DNA of 64,000 nt. It comes from Micromonospora fulviviridis (GTDB taxonomy: Bacteria > Actinomycetota > Actinomycetes > Mycobacteriales > Micromonosporaceae). Of the stretch, positions 49,426-57,525 are shown in pieces. The notes under the pieces are model-generated. The model worked only from the letters and a program-made list of their open reading frames with translations, was not told the origin of the DNA and searched no databases. The stretch covers positions 123,991 to 187,990 of the forward strand of contig NZ_BMRA01000007.1 of NCBI RefSeq assembly GCF_014648395.1. The letters are read 5' to 3'. Position numbers and translations under genes: made by a program. Within the stretch, counting starts at the first letter, position 1; each line of letters starts with the position of its first letter.

Positions 49426-51476
49426 GCGGCATCCGTCGCGACGCCTGGGGCGTACCGCAGCTGTGGGGCGACACAGTCGAGGAGCTGGCCCGGCTCCAGG
49501 GCCGGGCCGCAGCGCTGGACCGGGCCTGGCAGATCGAGGTCGAGCGGTGGCGTGCCGAGGGCCGCCTCGCCGCCCGCCTCGGCCCCGCCGAGCTGGGCTG
49601 GGACCGGTTCGCGCGGCGGGCCCGCCTCGCCGACACCGCGGCCCGCTGCTTCCGACGCCTCTCCCCCGCCACCCGCCGCTGGCTCACCGCGTACGTCGAC
49701 GGGGTGAACGCCGGGCTCGCCGAGGGCGCGGCCGGCGCGCCCGAGTTCGCGGCGACCGGCTGCGCCCCCGGCCGGTGGCGGCCCTGGTCCTCGCTCGGCG
49801 TCTTCCTGGTCCAGCACATCCTCTTCGGCACCTTCCCCAACAAGCTCTGGCGGGCGCACGTCGAGGCCACCCTCGGCCCGGCGGCGACCGGCCTGTTCGC
49901 GGTCGAGGGACCGGGCGGGTCGGGCAGCAACGCCTGGGTGGTGCCCGGTGACCCGGCCGCCGGCCGGGGGCCGGTGCTGGCCGGCGACCCGCACCGGGTG
50001 CTCGAACTGCCCGGCGTCTACCAGCAGGTCCGGCTGGCCTGCCCGGAGTTCGACGTGCTCGGGTTCGCCTTCCCCGGGGTGCCGGGGCTGCCGCACTTCG
50101 GCCACGCCGGCGAGGTGGCCTGGGCGGTCACCAACGCGATGGCCGACTACCAGGACGTCTACCGCGAGCAGCTGCGCCGCGAGGGCGGTCGGGTGCTGGT
50201 CCGGGACGCCGACGGCTGGCTGCCGGCGCGCCACCACGTCGAGCGGATCCGGGTCCGGGGCGCCGCCCCGGAGCCGGTCGAGGTGATCGAGACCCCGCGC
50301 GGCCCGGTCATCGACCAGGACCGGCACACCGGTGAGGCGCTCAGCCTCCGGGTCCCGGCCCGGGTCGAGGCGGACCTCGGCTTCGACGCGCTGCTGCCGC
50401 TGCTGCGAGCCCGGACCGTGGACGACGTCACCGAGGCGCTGCGCGGCTGGGTCGAGCCGGTCAACAGCGTGCTGGTGGCCGACCGGCACGGCGGCGTACG
50501 CCAGCTCGTCGCCGGGCTGGTGCCGCTGCGCGACGAGCGCTGCCGGTGGGTGCCGGTGCCCGGCTGGGAGCCGCGCTACCGCTGGTCCGGCCGGTACGCC
50601 GAGACCAAGCCGGTCGAGGTGGCCGAGGTCGCGGTCTGCGCCAACGACCGCCGCGACGACGTGGCCGACCTCGGGGTCGACTTCGCGCCCCCGCACCGCG
50701 CCGCGCGGATCCGCGACCTGCTCGCCGCGGGCGTCCCGTCCGACGCCGTACACGTCGACACCCGGCTGGCGGCCGGCCCGCTGCGGGCGGTGCTCGACCG
50801 GCTGGACCCGGCGACGCTCGACCCGGCCACCCGCGCGCTGCGGCGGCGGCTGTGCGCCTGGGACGGCCGGATGGCCGCCGACAGCACCGACGCCGGCGCC
50901 TGGGCGGCGTGGCGCACCGCCCTGGTCCGCCGGCTGCACGACCACCCCCGGCTGCGCCCGCTGCGCGCCCCGGCCCGGTACGACGAGCTGTTCGCGCCGT
51001 GGACCGACCCTCTCGCGCGGCTCGGGCACGCCCTCGACGGGTTGGTGAGCGGGGCGGACCGGCTCGGGGTGGACGTCGCCGCGGTCGCCGCGGCGGCGCT
51101 CGCCGACGTGGCGGCGGCCGGTCCGGCCCCGGCCTGGGGCGCGCGGCACCGGCTGCACCCCGTGCACCTCGGCGTGGCGCCCGACGTGGACGCCGCCGTG
51201 GCAGCGATGCGCGACCGGGTGGCCCTGAGCGGCGACACCGACTGCGTGCTCGCCACCTCCAGCGTGCCCGGGGTCTCCGACGCCTGCTGGCGCGGCCCGG
51301 TGGCCCGCTACGTCTGGGACCTCACCGACCGCTCGCGCAGCCGCTGGGTGGTGCCGTTCGGCGCCTCCGGCCGCCCGGGCGACCCGCACTTCGACGACCA
51401 ACTGCCGCGCTGGGCGGCCGGCGAGCTGATCCCGGTGCCCGCCACGGACCTCACCCGAGAAGGAGACCCGTCATGA
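49422..51476 (+). CDS. Penicillin-acylase-family N-terminal-nucleophile hydrolase in the siderophore locus
   Basis: The 684-residue protein has the penicillin amidase layout. The alpha-chain part begins IRRDAWGVPQLWGDTVEELA. The self-cleavage site is GPGGSGSNAWVVPG, where Ser169 before Asn-Ala-Trp should become the N-terminal nucleophile. The beta part has VLAGDPHRVLELPGVYQQVR, HAGEVAWAVTNAMADYQDVY and later RPGDPHFDDQLPRWAAGELI. No signal peptide is seen, unlike many secreted acylases, so it may act in the cytoplasm. Penicillin-amidase-like genes (called desG) have been reported in some actinobacterial desferrioxamine loci and linked to acyl or aryl variants. It is translated together with the acyltransferase that follows (ATGA overlap). 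Confidence 0.88.
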   Translation: MSGIRRDAWGVPQLWGDTVEELARLQGRAAALDRAWQIEVERWRAEGRLAARLGPAELGWDRFARRARLADTAARCFRRLSPATRRWLTAYVDGVNAGLAEGAAGAPEFAATGCAPGRWRPWSSLGVFLVQHILFGTFPNKLWRAHVEATLGPAATGLFAVEGPGGSGSNAWVVPGDPAAGRGPVLAGDPHRVLELPGVYQQVRLACPEFDVLGFAFPGVPGLPHFGHAGEVAWAVTNAMADYQDVYREQLRREGGRVLVRDADGWLPARHHVERIRVRGAAPEPVEVIETPRGPVIDQDRHTGEALSLRVPARVEADLGFDALLPLLRARTVDDVTEALRGWVEPVNSVLVADRHGGVRQLVAGLVPLRDERCRWVPVPGWEPRYRWSGRYAETKPVEVAEVAVCANDRRDDVADLGVDFAPPHRAARIRDLLAAGVPSDAVHVDTRLAAGPLRAVLDRLDPATLDPATRALRRRLCAWDGRMAADSTDAGAWAAWRTALVRRLHDHPRLRPLRAPARYDELFAPWTDPLARLGHALDGLVSGADRLGVDVAAVAAAALADVAAAGPAPAWGARHRLHPVHLGVAPDVDAAVAAMRDRVALSGDTDCVLATSSVPGVSDACWRGPVARYVWDLTDRSRSRWVVPFGASGRPGDPHFDDQLPRWAAGELIPVPATDLTREGDPS

Positions 51477-52027
51477 CGTACCAGGAGAAGCTGCCCGGAC
51501 TCGGCGAGCTGCGGCTCGTGCCGGTCGACCCGGCGGCGGACGCGGCGCTGCTGCACGGCTGGGTGACCCGGCCGTGGGCCCGGTTCTGGGGCATGGGCGA
51601 CCACACCGAGGCGGAGGTGCGCGAGGTCTACGCGTTCCTCGACGGCCTGGCCACGCACCACGCCTACCTGATCACCCTGGACGGAACGCCGGTCGGCCTG
51701 TTCCAGAGCTACCGGCCCGAGGCCGACCCGGTCGGCGAGCGCTACCCGGTCCACCCCGGCGACGTCGGGATGCACCTGCTGCTCGCGCCGGGCCGGCCGC
51801 CCGGCCTCACCTCGGCGGTCGCGCCCGCCCTGGCCCGCTTCCTGTTCACCGACCCCACCCGGCAGCGCATCGTCGTCGAGCCGGACGTCCGCAACGACCG
51901 CGCGCTGCGCCGGCTGGAGCGGGAGGGCTTCATCCTCGACGCCGAGATCGACATGCCGGACAAGCGGGCCCGGCTCGCCTTCCTCACCCGCTCCCGGTTC
52001 GAGGCCGACCACCCGGTCCCGGCCTGA
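51473..52027 (+). CDS. Second siderophore acyltransferase (IucB/DesC-like GNAT)
   Basis: The 184-residue enzyme is clearly related to the DesC at 45090-45665. Shared blocks are DAALLHGWVT near residue 25, HPGDVGMHLLLAPGRPPGL and QRIVVEPDVRNDRALRRLER near residue 135. It lacks DesC's WMMQDADVD segment, having FWGMGDHTEAEVREVYAFLD instead, so substrate preference may differ. Its ATG lies in the stop of the acylase gene (ATGA), with AAGGAGA upstream. The pair is under the 49358-49391 iron boxes. It may load a different acyl group onto hydroxylamines or modify finished siderophore. Confidence 0.88.
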   Translation: MTYQEKLPGLGELRLVPVDPAADAALLHGWVTRPWARFWGMGDHTEAEVREVYAFLDGLATHHAYLITLDGTPVGLFQSYRPEADPVGERYPVHPGDVGMHLLLAPGRPPGLTSAVAPALARFLFTDPTRQRIVVEPDVRNDRALRRLEREGFILDAEIDMPDKRARLAFLTRSRFEADHPVPA

Positions 52028-52034
52028 CGACGGC

Positions 52035-52067
52035 AGCGCCCGCCCGGCACGGGGCCGGGCGGGCGCT
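52035..52067. terminator. 14-bp hairpin between convergent siderophore units
   Basis: AGCGCCCGCCCGGC (52035-52048) pairs perfectly with 52054-52067 around a 5-nt loop, between the stops at 52027 and 52083. Confidence 0.75.
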
Positions 52068-52082
52068 GGACGGTGCGGTGGC

Positions 52083-53027
52083 TCAGGCGGCCAGGTACTT
52101 CTCCAGGTCGTCCAGGATCTTGTTGGCGGCGCCGACGCCGATGCCGGTCATCCAGACCTCGTCGGAGACCACGTGCGCCTTGCCCGCCTTGACCGCGGAC
52201 AGGCCCTGCCAGAGGCTGCCGGCGGTGACCTTCGCCTGCTCGGCGGCGGCCTTCTCGCCGTACGCGGTCACGAAGACGACGTCGCCGTCGACCTCGTTGA
52301 CCCGCTCGGGGCTGACCAGGTCGAAGCGCTTGTCCTCCTTGCCCGCCAGCAACTGCCGCTCGGGGCGGCCCAGGCCGGTGTCACCGACCACGATGCCGGA
52401 GAACGAGTCCGGGCCGTAGACCCGGATGTTGCCCGGGATGAAGCGCACGATGGAGATCTTCCGCGACGAGGCGTCGCCGAGCTTCGCGCCGAAGTCCTTG
52501 GCCCGCTTCTCGTACGTGGCCAGCAGGTCCTTTGCCTGCTGCTCCTTGCCGAGGGCCATGCCGTCGAGGAGGAAGTTCTCCTTCCAGGTGATGCCCACCT
52601 TCTCGGTGAAGACGGTCGGGGCGATGGCGGACAGCTCGTCGTAGAACTTCTCCTGGCGGAACTTGCTGCCGAGGATCAGGTCCGGCTTGAGCGCGTTGAT
52701 CGCCTCCAGGTCGGGCTCGGTGAGCACCCCGACCTCCTTGATGCCGGCGAGCTTGTCGGCGCCGAAGTAGGTGGGCCAGCTCTTCGCCTCGCCGGCGGTG
52801 GCCGCGCCCACCGGGGTCACGCCCAGCGAGAGCGCGGTGTCGATCTTGTCGGTGTCGAGCACCACCACGCGCTTCGGCTCGGCGGGCACCTTGCTGGTAC
52901 CCATGGCGTGGGTGATCTCCCGGGTCTCCCCGGCGCTGGTGCCGGAGACGGGATCGCTCTCCCCACAGGCGGTGAGGCCCACGCTGAGGGCGAGGGCCGC
53001 GGTGAGAGCGGCGGCGAGACGACGCAT
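52083..53027 (-). CDS. Iron-siderophore ABC transporter, substrate-binding lipoprotein
   Basis: The 314-residue protein has a lipoprotein signal (ALALSVGLTACGES, lipidated Cys near residue 21). A FhuD/BtuF-type type III binding fold follows: PKRVVVLDTDKIDTALSLGV, LTEPDLEAINALKPDLILGS, RKISIVRFIPGNIRVYGPDS and VWMTGIGVGAANKILDDLEK. It should capture ferric hydroxamate outside the membrane and pass it to the two permeases encoded upstream. It is the last gene of the importer operon, 38 nt after the ATPase gene. ATG 53027 has AGGAAAGG upstream. Confidence 0.92.
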   Translation of the reverse strand: MRRLAAALTAALALSVGLTACGESDPVSGTSAGETREITHAMGTSKVPAEPKRVVVLDTDKIDTALSLGVTPVGAATAGEAKSWPTYFGADKLAGIKEVGVLTEPDLEAINALKPDLILGSKFRQEKFYDELSAIAPTVFTEKVGITWKENFLLDGMALGKEQQAKDLLATYEKRAKDFGAKLGDASSRKISIVRFIPGNIRVYGPDSFSGIVVGDTGLGRPERQLLAGKEDKRFDLVSPERVNEVDGDVVFVTAYGEKAAAEQAKVTAGSLWQGLSAVKAGKAHVVSDEVWMTGIGVGAANKILDDLEKYLAA

Positions 53028-53065
53028 CAAAGGTCCTTTCCTGACAGGTACGGGTCGACGCGCGG

Positions 53066-53908
53066 TCAGGCGTCGCCGACGGAGGCGCCGGCCGGGGCCG
53101 GCGTGGCGGCCGGAACGGCCGAGGTCTGGGTGCGGGCGGGCACCACGAGCGGGGCGCCCGTGACCGGGCAGGGCACGACCACGCAGTCGAGCCCGAAGAC
53201 GTCGCGGACCAGGTCGGCGGTGAGGATCTCGCGCGGCGGGCCGGCGGCGACCACCGCGCCGGCGCGCATGGCGACCAGGTGGTCGGCGTACCGCGCGGCC
53301 TGGTTGAGGTCGTGCAGCACGGCGACCACGGTCCGGCCGCGCTCGGCGCGCAGCCGGTGCAGCAGGTCCAGCACCTCCACCTGGTGGGCGAGGTCGAGGA
53401 AGGTGGTCGGCTCGTCCAGCAGCAGCGCCTCGGTGTCCTGGGCCAGGGTCATGGCGATCCAGACGCGCTGCCGCTGCCCGCCCGAGAGGGTGTCCACCGG
53501 CCGGTCGGCGAGCCCGGCCACGTCGGCCATGGCCAGGGCCTCCTCGACGGCCCGGCCGTCCTCCGTGGACCACTGCCGCCACCAGCGCTGGTAGGGCTGC
53601 CGGCCCCGGCCGACCAGGTCGGCCACGGTGATCCCCTCGGGCACCAGCGGGCTCTGCGGCAGCACGCCGAGCCGCCGGGCCACCTCGCGGGTGGGCAGGT
53701 CGCGGATCGCCGTGCCGTCGAGCAGCACCGCGCCGCGGCGCGGGGTGAGCAGCCGGGCCATGGTGCGCAGCAGGGTGGACTTGCCGCAGGCGTTCGGCCC
53801 GACGATCACCGTGAACGCGTCGGCGGGCAGGTCGAGGTCCAGCCCGTCCAGCACGGTCCGGGCCTCGTATCCGGCGACCAGGTCGCGGGTGGACAGCATC
53901 GCGGTCAC
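53066..53908 (-). CDS. Iron-siderophore ABC transporter, ATP-binding protein
   Basis: The 280-residue FecE/FepC-type ATPase has Walker A VIVGPNACGKSTLLRTMARL, Q-loop LGVLPQSPLVPEGITV, signature VDTLSGGQRQRVWIAMTLAQ, Walker B ALLLDEPTTFLDL and the H-loop VAVLHDLNQAARYADHLVAM. A roughly 25-residue Ala/Pro/Thr tail follows the domain. The GTG start overlaps the stop of the permease gene (GTGA). It powers uptake of the ferric siderophore. Confidence 0.94.
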   Translation of the reverse strand: MTAMLSTRDLVAGYEARTVLDGLDLDLPADAFTVIVGPNACGKSTLLRTMARLLTPRRGAVLLDGTAIRDLPTREVARRLGVLPQSPLVPEGITVADLVGRGRQPYQRWWRQWSTEDGRAVEEALAMADVAGLADRPVDTLSGGQRQRVWIAMTLAQDTEALLLDEPTTFLDLAHQVEVLDLLHRLRAERGRTVVAVLHDLNQAARYADHLVAMRAGAVVAAGPPREILTADLVRDVFGLDCVVVPCPVTGAPLVVPARTQTSAVPAATPAPAGASVGDA

Positions 53909-54939
53909 GACCGCCTCCCTCGGGTCCGCAGCAACAGGAAGATCAGGTAGGGGCCGCCGATCGCCGCGGTGAGCACGCCGGCCGGGAGCTGGGTGGGCGC
54001 GAACAGCCGGCGGCCGGCCAGGTCGGCGAGCACCAGCAGCAGCGCCCCGAGCAGGGCCGAGCAGAGCAGCGGCGGCCGCTCCGCGCGGACCAGCCGCCGG
54101 GCCACCTGCGGGGCGACCAGCGCCACGAAGTCCACCGCGCCGACCTGGGCGGTCACCGTGGCGGCGGCCAGCACGCCGGTGGCGGCCAGGCCGACCCGCC
54201 GGGCCACCGGGCGCAGCCCGATCCCCCGGGCGGTGTCGTCGTCCAGCGCGGTGCTGCGCAGCGCCCAGCCGGCCCAGAGCAGCACGGGCAGCAGCACGGC
54301 GAGGGTGCCGGCGATCCAGGCCGCCTCGGCCCAGCCCTTGCCGGCCAGGGTGCCGATCAGCCAGAGCTGGGCGCGCAGCCCGTCGATCGGGTCGGCGGCC
54401 AGCATGACCACCTCGGTCAGCGCCCGGAGCGCGAACGCCACCGCCACGCCGGCCAGCACGAAGCGCTGCGCGGCCAGGCCGTGCCGCGCCCCGAGAGCGA
54501 AGACCAGGAGCGCCGCCACCAGGCCGCCGACCAGCGCGGCCGGCGCCACCAGCACCGCCGCGGCACCGCTGGTCAGGGCCACCGTGGCGGCCAGGCCGGC
54601 GCCCTGGGTGACGCCGATGACGTCGGGGCTGGCGAGGGGGTTGCGGGCCACGCTCTGGATCAGGGTGCCGGCCACCCCGAAGGCCGCCCCGGCCAGCGCC
54701 GCGAGCACCGCGCGCGGCAGCCGCAGGTCGCGCACCACGAGGTCGTACGGGGTGCCGGCGCCGGAGAGCGACCGCAGCACGTCACCCGGCGCCACGTACG
54801 GCGTCCCGAGCGAAAGACTGATCACCACGGCACCGGCGAGCAGCACGAACAGCACACCCGCGACCACGACCGGCCGCCGGCGCACCGGCACGCTGAGCGG
54901 GCCGACCCGCACGAGCGACCGCCCCGCCAGGGCACGCAT
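53905..54939 (-). CDS. Iron-siderophore ABC transporter permease (FecCD type), second subunit
   Basis: The 344-residue permease has about nine or ten helices and the FecCD marks RDLRLPRAVLAALAGAAFGV, AGTLIQSVARNPLASPDVIG (coupling region) and GAVDFVALVAPQVARRLV. ATG 54939 has GGGAGGGG upstream. About 100 bp separate it from the first permease gene, and that gap contains the palindromic element 54955-55025, unlike the tight overlaps elsewhere in the operon. It pairs with the permease at 55041-56087. Confidence 0.92.
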   Translation of the reverse strand: MRALAGRSLVRVGPLSVPVRRRPVVVAGVLFVLLAGAVVISLSLGTPYVAPGDVLRSLSGAGTPYDLVVRDLRLPRAVLAALAGAAFGVAGTLIQSVARNPLASPDVIGVTQGAGLAATVALTSGAAAVLVAPAALVGGLVAALLVFALGARHGLAAQRFVLAGVAVAFALRALTEVVMLAADPIDGLRAQLWLIGTLAGKGWAEAAWIAGTLAVLLPVLLWAGWALRSTALDDDTARGIGLRPVARRVGLAATGVLAAATVTAQVGAVDFVALVAPQVARRLVRAERPPLLCSALLGALLLVLADLAGRRLFAPTQLPAGVLTAAIGGPYLIFLLLRTRGRRS

Positions 54940-54954
54940 GGCCCCTCCCCCGCG

Positions 54955-55025
54955 GCGATCTTGCAGTCTGGGCCCGCCAGGTGCGGCATCTGCCCTGCTT
55001 GCCGGGGCGGCAACTGCAAGATCGC
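54955..55025. repeat. Palindromic element inside the importer operon (GATCTTG type)
   Basis: Perfect 13-bp arms, GCGATCTTGCAGT (54955-54967) and its complement (55013-55025), flank a 45-bp interior. It sits between two permease genes and could attenuate transcription or set the level of downstream genes. Confidence 0.7.
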
Positions 55026-55040
55026 GAGGGCTCGGGGCGG

Positions 55041-56087
55041 TCACGCCGTCACGACCTTGGCGCGGCGGACCAGGAGGGCGAGCAGGGGGGCGCCCACCAG
55101 CGCCGTGATGATGCCGGCCGGGATCTCGCCGGGTGGGGCGACGAGCCGGCCCACGACGTCGGCGCCGAGCACCAGGGCGGGGCCGAGCAGCGCGGCGACC
55201 AGCAGGGTCCAGCGGTGATCGGCGCCGACCAGGGCCCGGGCCAGGTGCGGCACGGCCAGCCCGACGAAGGCGATCGGCCCGGCGGCGGCCACGGCGGCGC
55301 CGGTGAGCAGCACCCCGCCCACGCCCGCGGCGAGGCGGACCAGGGCGATCCGGTGGCCGAGGCCCCGCGCGACGTCGTCGCCGAGGGCGAGCGCGTCCAG
55401 GCCGCGGGCGGCCAGCGCCGCGAGAGCGGTGCCGGCGAGCACGAACGGGAGCACCTGCCCGGCGACGCCGACGTCCCGGCCGGTGAGGCCGCCGACCACC
55501 CAGAACCGGTACTCCTCGAAGGTGCGGGCGTCGATGCTGAGCAGCGCGTACACGACGGCGCCGAGACCCGCGTCGAGGGCCGCGCCGACCAGCGCGAGGG
55601 TGACCGGGCTGGCGCCGTCGCGGGTGCGGTTGGCCACGGCGAAGACCAGCAGCCCGGCGAGCAGCGCGCCGGCGATGCCGAACCAGACGTACCCGGTGAG
55701 CGTGCTCACGCCGAAGACGGCGATGGCCAGCACCACGCCGAAGGACGCGCCGGCGCTGACCCCGAGGATGCGCGGCTCGGCGAGCGGGTTGCGGGTGACG
55801 GCCTGGAAGAGCACCCCGGCCAGGGCCAGCGCGAGCCCGACGACCAGCCCCAGGGCGGTACGCGGCAGCCGCAGCTCGCGGACCACGGTCGTGGCCTCGC
55901 CGCCGTCCGGGGCGACCAGCGCGTGCCACACCTGGTCGACCGGGAGGTGTCGGCTGCCGAGCGCCAGGCTGGCCAGCAGCGCGACGACGAGCAGGAGCGC
56001 CGCCGCCAGAGTGACCGCGAGGCGCCGGGGCACGCCACGGCGGGTGGGGGCGTCGGCCGCGGCGGGCCGGACGGCGACGGTGGTCAC
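55041..56087 (-). CDS. Iron-siderophore ABC transporter permease (FecCD type), first subunit
   Basis: The 348-residue permease has the family marks RELRLPRTALGLVVGLALAL, AGVLFQAVTRNPLAEPRILG, VSAGASFGVVLAIAVFG and AAAGPIAFVGLAVPHLARAL, with a closing EIPAGIITALVGAPLLALLV. It is the first gene of the importer operon and lies just behind two iron boxes (56108-56151). The GTG start at 56087 has no strong ribosome site. With the other permease it forms the membrane channel for ferric siderophore. Confidence 0.92.
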   Translation of the reverse strand: MTTVAVRPAAADAPTRRGVPRRLAVTLAAALLLVVALLASLALGSRHLPVDQVWHALVAPDGGEATTVVRELRLPRTALGLVVGLALALAGVLFQAVTRNPLAEPRILGVSAGASFGVVLAIAVFGVSTLTGYVWFGIAGALLAGLLVFAVANRTRDGASPVTLALVGAALDAGLGAVVYALLSIDARTFEEYRFWVVGGLTGRDVGVAGQVLPFVLAGTALAALAARGLDALALGDDVARGLGHRIALVRLAAGVGGVLLTGAAVAAAGPIAFVGLAVPHLARALVGADHRWTLLVAALLGPALVLGADVVGRLVAPPGEIPAGIITALVGAPLLALLVRRAKVVTA

Positions 56088-56107
56088 GGGGGTGTTCGCC
56101 TCTCGGA

Positions 56108-56151
56108 TTAGGTACGCCTTACCTTAACCGAGCTGGTTAGGCTCGCCTAAC
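56108..56151. promoter_or_regulatory. Two iron boxes upstream of the importer operon
   Basis: TTAGGTACGCCTTACCTTA (56108-56126) matches 14 of 19 DmdR/IdeR consensus positions. GTTAGGCTCGCCTAAC (56136-56151) has perfect 7-bp arms. They lie between the divergent importer operon and the MerR gene, and may affect both. Confidence 0.75.
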
Positions 56152-56210
56152 TCGGCGTCGTCGATGCGCGGCTTGCGCCTCCACCGGGGGGAGGCGGCAG
56201 GGTGGGCGGC

Positions 56211-57134
56211 ATGGACGTGCGCTACTCGATCGGTGACCTGGCCCGGCGGACCGGGCTGCCCGTGAAGACCATCCGATTCTGGTCCGACCGCGGGATCGTC
56301 CCGCCGACCGACCGCGGCCCGACCGGGCACCGCCGCTACGGCGACGACGCCCTGGCCCGCCTGGAGCTGGTGCGGACGCTGCGCGAGCTGGGCGTCGACC
56401 TGCCCACGGTGCGCCGGGTGGTAGAGCGGGAGGTCGCCCTGCCCGAGGTCGCCGCGGCGCACGCCGACGCCCTGGCCACCCAGATCCGGGTGCTGCGGCT
56501 GCGCCGCGCGGTGTTGACCGTGATCGCGCGGCGCGGGTCCGACGCCGCCCGGGCCGAACTCCTGCACCGGCTGGCCGGGCTCGCCGAGGCGGAGCGGCGG
56601 CGGCTGGTCGACGAGTTGCTCGACGCCGCCTTCGCGGGGCTGACCGAGGCGGGCTTCGCGGGGATCCGCCGCTCGCTCACCCCCGAACTGCCCGACGACC
56701 CCGCCGACGAGCAGGTCGAGGCGTGGGTGGAGCTGGCCGAGCTGGCCCTGGACCCGGGCTTCCGGGCCCACCTGCGCCGGCTGGCGGAGCAGCACGCGGC
56801 CGACCGGGCCGGCGCGCCCGGCGTCCGCCGGGACGCCGTCGCGGTGGTCCGGGCGGAGGTCGCCCCGGCGCTGGCCGCCGGCGTCGACCCGGCCTCTCCC
56901 CGCGCCGACCCGGTCGTCGCCGCGGCCACGAGCCGGTACGCGGGGCTCTGCGGCCGTCCCGACGACGCCGACCTGCGCCGGCGGCTGCTGGACCGGCTGG
57001 AGTCCGCCAACGACCCGCGGCGGGAGCGGTACCTGCGCCTGCTCTCCGTGGTCAACGGCTGGCCGCCGGTGGAGAGCCTGACGCCCGTGCTCGACTGGTC
57101 GATCCGCGCGCTGCGGGCCCGGGCCACCGGCTGA
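56211..57134 (+). CDS. MerR-family transcriptional regulator
   Basis: The 307-residue protein has a MerR winged helix at its N-terminus: YSIGDLARRTGLPVKTIRFW, SDRGIVPPTDRGPTGHRRYG (wing) and LARLELVRTLRELGVDLPTV, then a dimerisation helix. The long C-terminal region (about residues 110-307) is helical and lacks the Cys set of metal-sensing MerR proteins. ATG 56211 (CAGGGT 7 nt upstream) was preferred to 56202. It diverges from the importer operon over two iron boxes, but its targets are unknown. Confidence 0.87.
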   Translation: MDVRYSIGDLARRTGLPVKTIRFWSDRGIVPPTDRGPTGHRRYGDDALARLELVRTLRELGVDLPTVRRVVEREVALPEVAAAHADALATQIRVLRLRRAVLTVIARRGSDAARAELLHRLAGLAEAERRRLVDELLDAAFAGLTEAGFAGIRRSLTPELPDDPADEQVEAWVELAELALDPGFRAHLRRLAEQHAADRAGAPGVRRDAVAVVRAEVAPALAAGVDPASPRADPVVAAATSRYAGLCGRPDDADLRRRLLDRLESANDPRRERYLRLLSVVNGWPPVESLTPVLDWSIRALRARATG

Positions 57135-57140
57135 CGCCCC

Positions 57141-57146
57141 TACCCT
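57141..57146 (+). promoter_or_regulatory. Leaderless -10 element for the YCII gene
   Basis: TACCCT lies 6 nt before ATG 57153 and 7 nt after the MerR gene stop. Confidence 0.5.
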
Positions 57147-57152
57147 GGGGGC

Positions 57153-57512
57153 ATGCGATTCGACCAGCACACGGTGGTGCTCCTGGTCCGCCCGGACGGC
57201 GCGCCCGACCTGCCCCAGGACGCCCTCGACCGGCTCCAGGACGCGCACCTGGCGCACCAGGCCGGGCTGGTGGAGCAGGGCGCCGTCCTCGCCGCCGGCC
57301 CGTTCCTCGGCGGCGACGACGAGCGGATCCGCGGCATAGCCGTGCTCTCGGTGGACCCGCAGATGGCCCGCGAGCTCTACGCCAACGACCCCGCCGTCCG
57401 CGCCGGGCGGCTGGAGGCGCAGGTGCTGAGCTGGATGGTGCCGGAGGGCAACGTCCGGTTCGAGCAGGTGCCGGTGCCCCGCTCGATGCTCGAGGCCGCC
57501 ACCGGCGACTGA
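57153..57512 (+). CDS. YCII-related protein
   Basis: The 119-residue soluble protein has the YCII ferredoxin-like fold: HTVVLLVRPDGAPDLPQDAL, LQDAHLAHQAGLVEQGAVLA (conserved His), AGPFLGGDDERIRGIAVLSV and the DP-A-R segment (ARELYANDPAVRAGRLEAQV). The His and following Asp-Pro form the conserved pocket of the family. Its function is unknown; relatives take part in dehalogenation or aromatic degradation. It converges on the PhyH-type gene. Confidence 0.85.
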   Translation: MRFDQHTVVLLVRPDGAPDLPQDALDRLQDAHLAHQAGLVEQGAVLAAGPFLGGDDERIRGIAVLSVDPQMARELYANDPAVRAGRLEAQVLSWMVPEGNVRFEQVPVPRSMLEAATGD

Positions 57513-57525
57513 CCGCCGGCCGCCC

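Noticed and set aside
52083..53027. A separate iron box before the substrate-binding lipoprotein gene
   Set aside because: No TTAGG...CCTAA pattern lies between the ATPase and lipoprotein genes, so the gene probably belongs to the operon starting at 56087.
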